DNA from: Agriotes lineatus | Lineage: Eukaryota > Arthropoda > Insecta > Coleoptera > Elateridae | Length of the DNA: 64,000 bases | Direction: 5' to 3' | NCBI GenBank assembly: GCA_940337035.1 | Contig: OW679203.1 | Location: 81,297,061-81,361,060 of the forward strand | Shown here: piece after piece, positions 1 through 11,290 of the stretch | Layout of the letters: each line of letters opens with the position of its first letter | How positions within the stretch are numbered: the stretch's first letter is position 1 | Notes under the pieces: model-generated | Databases searched by the model: none | Told to the model about the DNA's origin: nothing | The model's input: the letters and a program-made list of their open reading frames with translations, nothing else | Made by a program: the position numbers and the translations under genes

Positions 1-414
1 ATCCCAGTTCTCAAAAATACACCTGGTGCGATAGAAAGAGCTATAACTAGACTTTGCGCACGTCTGATCCACGATAAAGCTGCTGGAACCTGGCGTTAAA
101 AGTGGACCCACTAAGACAGCGATTAAGCAAAGTAAAAAAAACACAAGAGCCACGTATTCAAGTGTCCGAACTCAATTGATCGTTGGAGTCCGACGGGACT
201 TAATTAGCGATAACGACACCCTCTAAAGGGTATAAGCGGCGCGAGTTTTTTCCCTGCGCTCGGTGTGTCAATATATCAATATGGCGCAGAGAAAACAGTA
301 AAAAAACAGTAGGGAGCAAAATAGCTGTGACCCAGAGAGGTAAGAAACGATTTTTCCTGGATATAATTATTTCTCAGGGACAGTGTTCAATAACATTATA
401 TTCTAAAAAATAGA
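1..414. other. no recognisable gene
   Basis: Nothing coding is recognisable here. A short stretch near 165-235 (TTAGCGATAACGA followed by an ACCCT..AAGGGT palindrome-like motif) resembles sequence near 50756-50800 and, more weakly, 62430, so it is probably a worn dispersed repeat. Confidence 0.4.
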
Positions 415-696
415 GATAACAGAAGCCGTAGCAAGGGCAGTGATACTAAAGTGGAATTGGGCGCGAGAAATGGTCAGAACAGCAGACAACAAATGGATGC
501 AAAATATGAAAAAGTAAAGACCAAGACAGAAAACATTTAGAAACAGGGGATGGCTTCCAGTTAGGTGGTTCGATGATTTAATGCAACCCAGATCAACTAG
601 ATTCAATAAACAGAATCGTTGAAGCACCTAAGAGAGGCTTATTCAGCAGTTGACTACAGCTATAGATGATTGATGACGATGATGATGATGATGATA
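415..696 (+). mobile_element. 3' end of RTE-like non-LTR retrotransposon, degraded
   Basis: The + strand reads as the carboxy-terminal tail of an RTE-type endonuclease/reverse transcriptase. It has KWNWAREMVRTADNKWMQ, then RPRQ..RNRGWLPVRWFDDL, then LREAY, in one frame interrupted by at least two stops. The usual family pattern is KWNWAGH..R..D.RW, GRPPTRW.DD and GEAYVQQW. It is followed by a short GAT-rich simple repeat (about 665-696), as expected for an element tail. This is a 5'-truncated, inactive copy. Confidence 0.65.
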
Positions 697-1510
697 TAGT
701 ATTTGTCTTTTTATTGTCGCTCCGAGTACTTATGCTTGTCTTAAGAAACCTCAGTTCTTATTATTTGAGAGATCCATGCACTTGTTAGCCACACCTCACG
801 TCATCTTTTCTTTTCGATTTTATTTTATTTTCCTTTCTTGTTGAATTCAATTAATCAGTTTTGGGTATCACTGTTAATTTTAATTTTTCAGTAGGTTTTT
901 CTTAGTGTTTTCATGAAATATCCTAATATTTTTACGTAACGAAATTTCCAACTAGGATTCCAGTCCTGGGATTAGTGCGGTTATCGGAATCATTATCTGG
1001 ACTAAGAACTAATAGTTACGCAGCGGTTGTCGAACAGTTTGAAATATTCATTCTTTCATAATTGATAAGATTTCTTTGCATATTTGTGTGTCGATAGACT
1101 GTTCATAACTGACTATTCCGTAGATCTATCGCCACTGAGCTTCATGATGTTTCCTCAGCTCAATTTGACCCTAAGGGGAAGGCACTTTGATGACATGTAA
1201 CACATTCAAAGAAATGTTATCTCCAAACTAAATCTACTTTATTGTGGTAAGTTCAAACAGACTTTCCGGGACATATACCGTCGATGTCAAGGGTGCGTAG
1301 AGGTCCAGGGAGATTACTTCGAATGACGCTAGAAATACTTTCGCTGCTCAGGTGCTCTGTATTTGATCGGTCCCGTTGCATATTTGTTCAACTTCGTATA
1401 GGTCTATAATACTACAAAAAAGTTATGAAAATCCTAATGGTAAATATCTTCATTTGCTATGTAGTTTAATTTGATTTTTTTCTGCATATTAACGCTCAAC
1501 ATCTTTTCAG
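697..1510. other. no recognisable gene; upstream of protease exon
   Basis: AT-rich sequence upstream of the trypsin exon. The missing signal-peptide exon should lie here or beyond the window. One weak candidate is an ATG at 1425 reading MKILMVNIFICY up to a GT at 1461. It joins in frame only if the alternative acceptor CTCTTCAG ending at 1530 is used (70 nt intron). It does not fit the stronger acceptor ending at 1510. Confidence 0.35.
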
Positions 1511-4500
1511 ATAGCTCTGAACCTCTTCAGGTCCAAGACCGCATTGTCGGAGGAAAAACCGTGTCCATAAGAGATTACCCTTACCATCTCTCACTGCTCT
1601 TCAAAGGTCTCCACTACTGCGGAGCTGCCCTTCTTAATCACACCACTGCAGTCAGTGGAGCCCACTGTCTGGTTCAACCTCGTCAGTATTACTCCATACG
1701 AGCTGGGTCTTCGATTCTGAACAAAGGAGGCAGGGTTGTTGGCGTCAAGCGCATAATCCTTCACCCCATGTTTAACAAGCGCGGCGTCGATTTCGACATA
1801 GGCATCGTGGTATTTAGTAATTCATTACCTTATGACCCAACGATAGCGCCGATTAAGCTTCCTCATGCTAACAGCAATCCTCCAGTGGGAACAAAAGCCG
1901 TTGTTACGGGGTGGGGCCTTACATCTCCCGGAAATGCTTCATCCATGTCGCAATGCCTGCGAGGGGTGGTTGTGCCCGTCATGAGCCAGGACACGTGTAA
2001 AATGTTCTATGGGAGTTACGTCATCACGAACAGGATGCTGTGCGCTGGGTACATCAATGGAGGGAAGGATGCATGTCAGGTAATGGTTCATACAAGAAAA
2101 AAATGACTACAGTATATAAATGTTGATGTACTACTAACTACTACAAACTTTTGTTTTTAAGACTTCTACGAATAGATGAGTTTACAACCACATTGGAATT
2201 GAATTCAAAAGTTTCAGCATCATTATTTTTATAGTTCTTTCTGGTTACCACAGAGCTTTATTCATGTTAGTTCCATAATAAACTCTGATGCGGATGGAAG
2301 AGCGTTGTCGCTCTATTACCTCATAAAGTGTTCTTACGAGCATATGTTTTTACGATATATAGATAACATCCATGAGTGAATAATAATACACAAAATGCTG
2401 AACGATTTGAAATAAAGTGAGTAATTCTAATACATATGTGGTATCTTCATCATTGTTGTTAAACACATTTTCTTAAAAAAATTTTACTGATAAAATTTCC
2501 AGCAGGTGTTTTGCAGTATCTGTCGTCAGAAGACTTATGGAATTTTTCTTTACTTTGATATATATTGACTTTATAGACTCCCTAGATATCCTCTAGACCT
2601 GGTCTCCACGTTCTTCTATTCATTGCCAATTTTATATTTTTCTCCCATATCTTATTAGTATGTCAGGTTTTCTTCTTTCACGTAGCCACCATAATAGTGC
2701 TCTTTTATGCAATAGGCTTTTTTTCATTCTCGCAACCTGGGCGTACCAGATTAATGCTTGACTCTGCTTTATTGCATCGGAGGATGTTTTAGGTTTATCA
2801 TAATTTAATTGTTCCCTTTTCTACTAAGGCTAGAGCCTTAATCCGCGACATCTCCTCTCGCCTTTGCTGTTCATCTTTAAGCCTCGGTTCCGTCTAGGCT
2901 ATATTTTTTTTGCCTGTGCTACTCACTGTCTTACTATCGTCCTCTATTCTAACTCATAAGTAGCTAATATGTTCATTACTTCCAATATCTTCTTCGTCCA
3001 TATTTTTTCTTATACACCAATATTAGCATATTATACTACCATATATCTTTATTTTACGTAATTAGTACTTAATCATTTGTAAACTGTGGCATGTAGATGG
3101 TTTGTCGTTGGTCTGTATGCTCATTTACTACAAGCGAATCCCCGTTTACGACCTGCAACCAGCTTAAAGGGGTCCGGTAGTTCAGAGTGAAGGGCTCACT
3201 CGCAATAGACAAATAATAACTAATAGATAAGGATACAAATAGTTGTTACTGTGATGGACGCCACGCGATATTCATCAATCAATGATGTAATGAGGGAAAT
3301 TCAGCCATGAAAATCTTCCACCCGACGTCGGAGATGTGTAAGATCAATATACAGATTCAACTTAGCTCTTAGCCTCTTTATTTCCTCTTATTTAATTGCA
3401 AACGCGGACTGCATTTGGCTTCACAAAAAATTAAGCAGTAGGAAATATGGTACGGCTATATTAAACAACATTTATATGACCCGCTACGTTACACAGGGTA
3501 AAACTACGTAAGTGTTTTGATGGCTTGATGACAAGTCAGCTACCTATTGCAAATATCAACAGTGAGGTTCTGTCTGGGAGGTTCACATCGCATTAAATTA
3601 AAGATTCCGAACCACCACCTAACTTGTCGATAGGTACCTGGCCTCTGTAAAGGCCTCATGTAAATGCAATGCAATGCAATTCTCTCTTCCGGCGCGGCGG
3701 TATAAAACCAGTGGCAGCGTCAGTCTTTCAAATCGATATAACACTTTCTCTTGTATCTTGCATCATTAATATTAATTTTCTCGTTTGTTTAGATTTTCCA
3801 TTACTTCCTAATGTAGAAATATGAAGAGTGCCTTTTGTCGTCTTATTTTTTTACATAACGGCTACTACTCTTTATAATATTTCTTATTTCCTTTTGTTAT
3901 ATTATTTTATATTGCATGGAAGTGCTGTGCACCAATTTTAAAAAATGTATTTGTGGCTACATGCCAAAATATATAAACTTCACTATCATGTTTTCAATGA
4001 TGTTATTAAGAAAGTGGGATTAGTAACGATTTATATAAAAATAGAAACCCGATTAAAGCTGCTTCTAGATAACATTTCTCAGGGATAATACTTTATGGGA
4101 TGGTATATTTTGCAAAAACAAATTTGGCATTTCCACATATCCGCTTTTAAATGCACTTCAATAATTTGCAATTTAAAGGAATACTAATTCCTAACTACAA
4201 CCATTTTAAATTGTAGGAATGTGCCAAGTTAGTTTAGAAATCAATTACTGCCATTTCATGCATGCCAAAAAAAGCAATTCGCTAAAATGTTTAGCGTCTG
4301 TAAACCGAAGTCGGTAAGAAAACAGTTATGATCAAGAAAACAGTGCACGTGTTTTTGAGTGTATCATTTCATGCGATGAGGTAGCCATTTCTGGAGCATT
4401 GATAGCCCTTACAGACAATTTCGACGTCGTCGGATCTAATATCTTTCAAGACATAGCTTATGACTGTGAAATTCCGTTTCCGTCACGTTATTGTACAGTG

Positions 4501-6765
4501 GAATTTTATTTCGATCCCTAATCGGATCTTTGTGAGTACTTTGCTTGCCCTGCTCTTAAGCCTTTTGCAACCATCCTGTAAAGCAACGCTTGACGCCCAC
4601 ACAGGCTTGAAAAACCTACGTCTCCTGAACATCCGTTCTCGTCATCTTGAGCTGAAACTACTTATTCTTGTTCTTCCACTGTTTGGAAATTTTTCCCAGC
4701 TCATTGCAACAACCAACTTTGGTTTCTATATTCCATGGCGACAGCTAATTACAGCATTCAGCTAAGTTGAACATATTGTATTAGTTCAGTAATGTATGTG
4801 GTATTACTGCCAACTTTGAATATGTAGTAGTAAGTTAAATAATGCATGTGATAAAGTATTTAAAAATTTGACGCTTATGCATATGCTGCTGGGGAGTACA
4901 CAAAGCCATTTGTAGTCGACAACGGTCAATAAATCAATTTTAGGTGTGTTATTTTAATATAGCCGTCTCAGATTTTATATTGTGTGATTTTGTTTGAGAA
5001 TTGAAATACTGTCAAATGTATTTTGGAAGTAAGATAAGTTTTTCAGAAACTTACGACAGTCGAAGAAATTCTTTGTGCTGGGATTCCCACTCTTAACCAA
5101 ATACACGAGTGTGTCCCAGTATTTTTCAAGGTACAATTTGTTTTGACTATCGCGAGCGAGCTTTTTCTTTCAGACTCATTCTTTATCAATAAGCGAATTC
5201 CATCACCCTGTAGGCTTGTTACATGTCGTATTATTATAAATAGAAATCGAAAATGCATAGTTTTATACATAATTTTATAACATGCAGTACATAATTAGAA
5301 TTTCCTATTACCTACTCCTGTTAGCCTCTGAGCGGATTGCATACATTGGTAAATTGTAGTGAGTGCTGATATTAGGTTTTCCACTTTAAAATTAGGGGCT
5401 CTACTACTGAGCGAGACTTCAGATTCTTATAATCTCATTAGACATATCTATCTTGATAGTACAAATGGGTGCACAACCATAGTAGAGGTTTTCTTTGGCA
5501 ATTTTTGCATAAATTGCAAATTGCTGGTATTCTGCAAATTCATGCATCTTGCTTACCGTTCAGAGATGTGGTTGATCTGCGTGAAGGATATGAGTGTGCA
5601 CCTATGTGATCAAGCAGATCTACGAGTTCCTTATCTTTATTCCAATCCATAATCACTTTTTTGTTTGAGATCGACACATGCTCGTACTCTTTACGATACT
5701 TAAATTTCCTTTAGAATATAATTTTCTTGTTACGCAACTATTATTTCCAGTTTTAACAAAGGAGCTATAAGATAATTAAAATTGAAATTCTATTTTTATT
5801 GTATATAAAAGTACTAAAGTTAGTTTTATGATGTTGTTATCAAGTGGTGAAATAATTTTAATTTTCGTATTGTTTATTTTTTAAATGGAAAATTGCGACG
5901 AGGTTTCAGTATATCCATGAAAGCACCTGTACATCAAAACTGTAACGTTGTGCGAAATAATTCTTGATTTTCGGAAAATTTTTAAAACAGCAAGTAGTCA
6001 GGTAATCTGAATATTCATTTTCAACATTTAAATATTGATTTTTGCTCAAGTAACTGTAGAAAATATGTGGTTACTTATATAAATAAAAAAAAATCGATTC
6101 CACATAGATTGCTTCATTCATTGTTCGAAAGGTTCATTCACAACTGACAAATGTTAACTCATTAGGCTAACGCGCCATTACTTGATCTTTTAGAATTAAA
6201 GCTATTTTTGAAGACATTCAGTTTTTAGTTTGGGCACCTAGCGCGCTGTCGGCATGCAAGGAGCGACTCTGTGCTCGTTTTTACCCTCCAGCGAAGACAT
6301 TCAAGCAGACAAACAGCCATAACTCGATTGTTTTAAGAAAATTCTTAAGTATCAAGCTTCAAACCAGCCAGATCAGTTTTTTCTTTCCTGTGAAAAGAAT
6401 TTTTCACTCCATTTCCAGGCTTTAAATCAACAGGTAGCACTTAATAATTTCCCGGATTGATACTCGGCGAGAGAACAAAAATATATAATCGGCCTCTTCC
6501 CCTGGTCTTGAATCGGTTTGACAACATAACCAATATTTCAGAAATTCAGCCATTTACAATTAGCTACAAGCAGTGATCACTATATAAATTAATGCACTAA
6601 TCTTATATTTGTTTTTAGGGAGATTCTGGAGGACCTCTTGTTGCCAACGAACAACTTATAGGACTCGTCTCTTGGGGAATCGATTGCGCTGAACCTTATC
6701 ATCCAGGTGTCTATGTAAGAGTCTCGAGAGTCCGACCTTTTATAAAGAAATATACAGGACTGTAA
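1511..6765 (+). CDS. trypsin-like serine protease (S1 family), first exon missing
   Basis: Secreted endopeptidase, predicted to cut after Lys or Arg. Coding exons are 1511-2079 and 6619-6765. The acceptor is ATCTTTTCAG at 1501-1510 (phase 1). The donor CAG/GTAATG at 2080 and acceptor TTTTTAG at 6618 join in phase 0 to give DACQ/GDSGGP. A short propeptide ends at the activation site R/IVGG (Ile at 1543). The triad is His in SGAHC (1663), Asp in FDIGIV (1795) and Ser in GDSGGP (6625). The Asp before ACQ (2068) sits at the S1-pocket position that defines trypsin specificity. The cysteines match the usual disulfides. The stop is TAA at 6763. There is no ATG in the exon frame, so the signal peptide comes from an upstream exon. 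SGAHC replaces the common TAAHC, a conservative difference. Digestive or other extracellular roles cannot be told apart here. Confidence 0.93.
2080..6618 (+). other. intron of the trypsin-like gene (4.5 kb, phase 0)
   Basis: GT-AG intron separating the body of the protease from the GDSGGP exon. It is AT-rich and contains no confidently recognised element. An ORF of about 100 codons at 4460-4765 has no family resemblance and biased composition, and is probably chance. Confidence 0.8.
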
Positions 6766-6961
6766 CCGATTCAAACACTGAAATGACCGAACACAGCTCT
6801 GGAACCATTAAATTTATTACCTTAGCTTAATGTGCAATATTTATAGCTATTAATTAACCTGTTGTTGCTAGATTTGATTACCGACTGCACTATTTTGCAA
6901 TCTTGAAATATCACACTAAGATTTGTTTGCGTTGTAATTCCTTGAATATTTGTGCTGAAGT

Positions 6962-8832
6962 ATGATTTACTGCCTTGTAATGCTAGCGGTGTCATTTGGA
7001 TTGAGACGTAAGTCGTTTTAATGAATGTAGCAATGGCATGAACAAAGTTTCTAATATTTGCAGAGTCCGCCACAACCGCATTAGAACCCTATCTGCCATT
7101 CTACAATTACAATTTTAACCAAGCTCGTCCGACTTCGCTTGAAGATGGCTTACCATCAAAATCACAACTGTTGACGGTAATCCAGAATCTTCTGAAGACT
7201 GTTCAAAGGCTGCAGGACACTCGAGAACACCGAGGCCCTGGAGGAGTATTTCCTCATTCTAACTCTCTTGGCTCTGTTTTGAAAAGACTAAAGATACCTT
7301 TGCCTGATCTTAATATTGAAGGTCCCATCTTACCGTTGCGGGGAGAGAGAGCTAGAATGCCATTCTGTGACTTTTATGGATGCAAAGAGAGTAATGGGTT
7401 CGATACAAAATTTCGGACAGAAAGGACTAGAATGCCCATCTGCGACTTTTATGGATGTAAAGAAAGTAATAGTTTCGACACAAAGTTTAATGCAGACAGG
7501 TTTGGATTAGAAAGATTTCTATGTAAGAAACTAAACCAGAGACTGGATAATCAACATTTGGAAGCAATATTAGAGGACTTAATAAAGCCAATGTATTCGA
7601 TAAAGCAATTTGGAGACATACCGGAAGGTGTAAATGCTGATAGTGCATCTATCAAGTTCAATTTTCCAAACCATATTTCACATGTCAAACCCAGACCTTT
7701 ACTGCAGCATAGTCCCTTCATGCCGATACCTTTTGCCTTTGGCTCATTCAGCGGGCCTCTGTTGGAACAAAGAAACCATGTAACTAAATCCCCTCCAAAA
7801 GTTTCAACCGTAAAAGTTCGAGGATCATTGCCAAAGGTAGAAGCCAAAGCAGATCCTTTAAAAGAACTTGCAAAAATAGATGATGTTATCGATCTAAGTA
7901 CTCAAGCTATCTCTTCGACATCTGATACATACAGTTCATCCACTGTTCGTCCAGATATATATACTTCTTTCACTGTTCGTCCAGATACAACAACAGTCAA
8001 ATCTGAAGTTGATGCTTCCGTGGCGATCCCAGTTAATAGTCTGAATGACTCTTTAAGTATAGGGCAACGAATAATGCCCTCTGGGTTACTTCAAAATAAT
8101 CAAAATCGCAGTTTAAATTTTATTGATCAAGTTACAAGTCCACATAGTAACAAAGCGGGTGCCTCACATTTATCTAGAGAAAAAGTTGTAACAACTAATA
8201 CAAGTTCTTCTAAACCAGATGTAACTATGGCTGCATTGGAAGTTACTTTGCCTCCTAAGAAATCAAACGATAGTCGAAGCCTATCCAATAGCGAACCCTC
8301 TGGACTTTCAGGTAAGTCTACAGTTACTTCAATACAAGCTGAACCAGTCAAAACTTTAAATCTTGCGCCACCTGCCGAAAGTGTTGCTGCACATGAGGCT
8401 GCCGATGCAATTGAGGAGGACGAGATAGTTGAAGAAACTGTGGTGAAGGAAGTAGTTGAAAAAACCGACGACAACAACGATTCGTTTAACGAAACACTCG
8501 GTTCTTCAAAAATGTTGTCAGGCGATGTTCCAGAAAATGTTACATTTTTCAAGGCTTTGAAAGAAAATAAACAGGCATTACCTTTAAATGATCCTTCTGA
8601 ATCAACTAATGCAACTGAAGAAGGCAAAGCAGAACAAGAAGCTTTGCAAGATCTTCACGTTCGTAGAAAGCGAGAAAGTGTAACCGAAGTAAACGGTAAA
8701 AATCGGTTTCTAGTAAAGCCCATTCAGGAGTTTTTGGCCCACTATCAATCAAAACTTCAAGTGCTTGAAGGGGAGATTAAAGACAAACTTGAGAAATTTT
8801 TTTCGAGGAGAAGCTTGCCGGATAATATATAG
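6962..8832 (+). CDS. predicted secreted 604-residue protein, unrecognised family
   Basis: Two-exon gene model made by reading splice sites. Exon 1 is 6962-7007, encoding MIYCLVMLAVSFGLR plus one base. The donor is C/GTAAGT at 7008, the intron is 56 bp, and the acceptor TTTGCAG ends at 7063. Exon 2 is 7064-8832 (TAG stop). Both ends are phase 1 and the junction codon is CAG. Residues 1-15 look like a signal peptide. Residues 110-134 and 135-159 are a tandem duplication with core RMP.CDFYGCKESN.FDTKF and period 25. The middle (about 220-540) is Ser/Thr-rich and low in complexity, with acidic stretches and two S.TVRPD repeats. RRKR at 549-552 is a furin-type site that would release a basic, helical-looking 52-residue C-terminal peptide. 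It begins 196 bp after the protease stop on the same strand. I do not recognise the family. The single long open exon argues strongly for coding; the first exon is inferred. Confidence 0.8.
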
Positions 8833-9095
8833 GCAGTAAATCTGTCTCGTTTAAATATTTCACTGCTTTCTAGCAAATGTGTATAAGGACACATGTATGC
8901 CTTAAAACTAATTATGTCTATGTTGTACAATATACTTAAGAAATTGCACAACGAGTTTTCTTTAGTTGTACATTTAGTGCAATCTGGAAGAAAATGACAT
9001 CAGACCAGTATTGATGTCAACATTGAAAGAAGAAATTTTATACTTCTTTCTAAAATTTTCTAGGTCTTTTTCTTCTATTCTTTACAAATTATCTG

Positions 9096-9224
9096 GATTC
9101 GTACACTCTTTTAACTATCCTTTCTTGTTCCATCCTCTCATCATTCCTTTAACTTCCTTAACTAACTTTTTTGCACGAATTTTTTTATTGGTAACCTATT
9201 CAAATCTTTAATATAAGTGTTGCT
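9096..9224 (+). repeat. direct repeat copy 1 (partner 13899-14026)
   Basis: This pyrimidine-rich segment begins GATTCGTACACTCT and ends ATATAAGTGTTG. It matches 13899-14026 in the same orientation at roughly 80-85% by eye. The two copies bracket the decayed retroelement and transposon block at 9.3-13.9 kb. Confidence 0.75.
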
Positions 9225-9309
9225 CTGTTTTCTTCTCACTACTGATCCCGGGGACACTTCAGCCTAAAACGCTTATTGCGCATACCCTAATTAGTGAGTC
9301 ACACCCATT

Positions 9310-10075
9310 CAATAATATTTGTTCCATGTATCAAAAGATATAGGTTTTTCTCCGGGTGTGTAGCAAAGTCCTTCGGTTCCATAGTGTGCTGGCCGAATAT
9401 GCGGTGTCTTTTTTCCCCAAAGCAGTTTCTGCTTCCATATTGCAGAGTCTACAAGTAAGCTTTCCATTGTATTTCCCGGTCTTTCGCAGGTGTTCCTTAA
9501 CAGTCGCATTCCCTGTTAGTAGACCTGTGACGATCCTGAGTTGCTCCCTACCCATGAGAAGTAGTTCAGTAGTTCTCTTCTCGCAAGGTTCGCTTATGAA
9601 GGCCTTTCAGTGGTTCTGTCCTGGTTTGTCAATCCAGTATCTTTCATGTTGAGTGTCGATCCAATCACTTACATAGCCTCGGATAGTACTGATTCTGGGC
9701 CAAGGTAAGCCTCAGTCGATCTTTGTCTTACTAGTTCATCGGCTTTCTCATTGTCGCCAATGGCACAATAACTTGCTACCAAGAATAGTCTCACGATATT
9801 TTGTTCTGCTAACTCATTGAGTTCCTCTAGACATTCCCATACCAGTCTGTAAGAAGTCGTACTACTCGACAGAGTCTTTAGAACCCCCTGGCTGTTCGAC
9901 CTTATGTAGATCCGTTTATGTTTATAAGTCCTCCGTTTGTTTTCTCGCGCACACTGTAGTAGGTACCGTGTGCCTACCCAGTGAGAAGCTGAGCTTCGCT
10001 TTTGGTATTTCTTGACCCGGCATCAGTCTCAGTATTAGAACCGTCTGTGTACCAGATCAAGCTTCCAAAAGGTAC
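9310..10075 (-). pseudogene. RNase H domain and C-terminus of non-LTR retrotransposon
   Basis: Minus-strand translation from 10075 downward gives LIWYTDGSNTE, then IYIRSNSQGVLKTLSS, RLVWECLEELNELAEQN, GDNEKADELVRQ and GREQLRIVTGLLTGN..VKEHL. This is the RNase H domain plus tail of an R1/Jockey-like element. The reading switches frame and contains stops (for example before KAFISEP). The second catalytic Asp of the usual IRSDSQ is Asn here. It is not functional. The matching RT fragment may be the one at 12905-13865. Confidence 0.82.
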
Positions 10076-10120
10076 ATAAGGACGCTCGATTTTTAAATGT
10101 AAATAAAACAAGTTGTGTGT

Positions 10121-10121
<1 letters not shown>

Positions 10122-10156
<35 letters not shown>
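10122..10156. repeat. (AT)n microsatellite
   Basis: About 17 AT dinucleotides in a row, lying between the RNase H fragment and the Tc1/mariner-type transposase remnant. Confidence 0.95.
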
Positions 10157-10159
<3 letters not shown>

Positions 10160-10202
10160 TTTGAAAGAACATTTTATATTATTAAGTATAAAATATAACG
10201 TC

Positions 10203-11178
10203 GTTCAAACGTCTGCCGCGGCTTTGCGTATTCGGGAGGTCCAATTTTCGATAACTGTCGCATAAATCTGGCTGGATTTGCTGGATGGCGTTCGTTATGT
10301 TGACTTTGAGGGCATAATTGTTTGCGGTTTATTTGCATAAACCTGCGATTTAAGATAGCCCCAAAGGAAGAAGTCTACAGGCGCTAAATCGTACGATCTC
10401 GGTGGCCAGTTCATGTTGTCGCCGCGCGAGATAATCATGCTCTCAAATCGCTCCTGAAGAATGTCCAGCGTGGCATGCGCTGTGTAGCACGGAACTACGT
10501 GTCGTCGGTATCCATATCATCCAGTTTAGGCCACAAGAAGTTGCTTATCATCGATCTGTAGCGCTCGCCGTCGACGGTTATGGCAATGCCAGTTTCGTTT
10601 TGGAAGAAGTGCGGACCAAACAGTGACTTTCTCGGGATGCATTTTGTATTGGTGTATCTCGTGTAGATTGGTATCACTCCAAATCCGACAATTTTGCTTG
10701 TTAACATATCCATTCATCTAAAAATAGACCCCGTCGCTAAAAAATAATGTTTTTTGGCAAAATGTGGGTCAACTACCAACTGCTCCAGAGCCCAATTAGA
10801 GAACACACGGCGCCGGCGTTGTCTATGGTCGTTTACCTTAAGTTCCTGGGTTATTTGGATTTTATAAAGGTGCAGACCCAAGTCCCGACGCAAAATTCGT
10901 CAAGTTGAAGTCGCGGAAAGGCTAAGTTCTTGTAAACGACGAGTTTTCCCGTACACTCTCACGCACAGCAGACCTTGCGTTTCGGTGACGTACGGGTGTT
11001 GGCTGATTATTTATCGAACCGGTTGACTCGAATTTGGCCACCAAACGTCCAATAGTCGACTCTGCAGGACGGTTGTGGCGAGGATGAAAATCACGTAATA
11101 CGCGGAACGTTTCTCGAACTGATTTTGATAATAAAATTTTATGATTTGCACACGTTGTTCAAAGCTATAGCCTTCCAT
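10203..11178 (-). pseudogene. Tc1/mariner-superfamily transposase, degraded
   Basis: The minus strand starts with an ATG at 11178 (MEGYSFEQRVQIIKFYYQNQ, a helix-turn-helix N-terminus). It continues in shifting frames through MNGYVNKQN, HPEKVTVWSA, ITVDGERYRSMI, CYTAHATLDILQERF, NWPPRSYDLAPVDFFLWGYLKS and VYANKPQT. This is the order expected of a DDE transposase, including the PPRS.DL.P.D/FFLWG region around the third catalytic acid. Several frameshifts and a stop kill it. An outer end probably lies near 11290, where AAAAGACCCCTTA abuts a TA; the other end is unclear near the (AT)n run. Confidence 0.85.
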
Positions 11179-11290
11179 GGTGATTTGCCATACACTACTG
11201 AACAATGCACAACAAATTTGACAGATGTCGCTTTAACAACATGGCTGCTATAACCTAACAAATTTCGAGCGTTCTATTAAAAGACCCCTT

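Noticed and set aside
1471..1510. Hydrophobic stretch in frame before the trypsin exon, resembling a signal peptide
   Set aside because: The frame here starts with TTG, not ATG, and a strong acceptor (ATCTTTTCAG) ends at 1510. It is the intron's pyrimidine tract read as Leu/Phe/Ile.
3701..3725. TATAAAA followed by TCAGTC, a core-promoter look-alike inside the trypsin intron
   Set aside because: The spacing from TATA to the initiator adenine is about 21 bases, shorter than the usual ~30, and no coding exon follows.
8127..8627. 166-codon antisense ORF
   Set aside because: It is the mirror of the Ser/Thr-rich coding exon of the secreted-protein gene.
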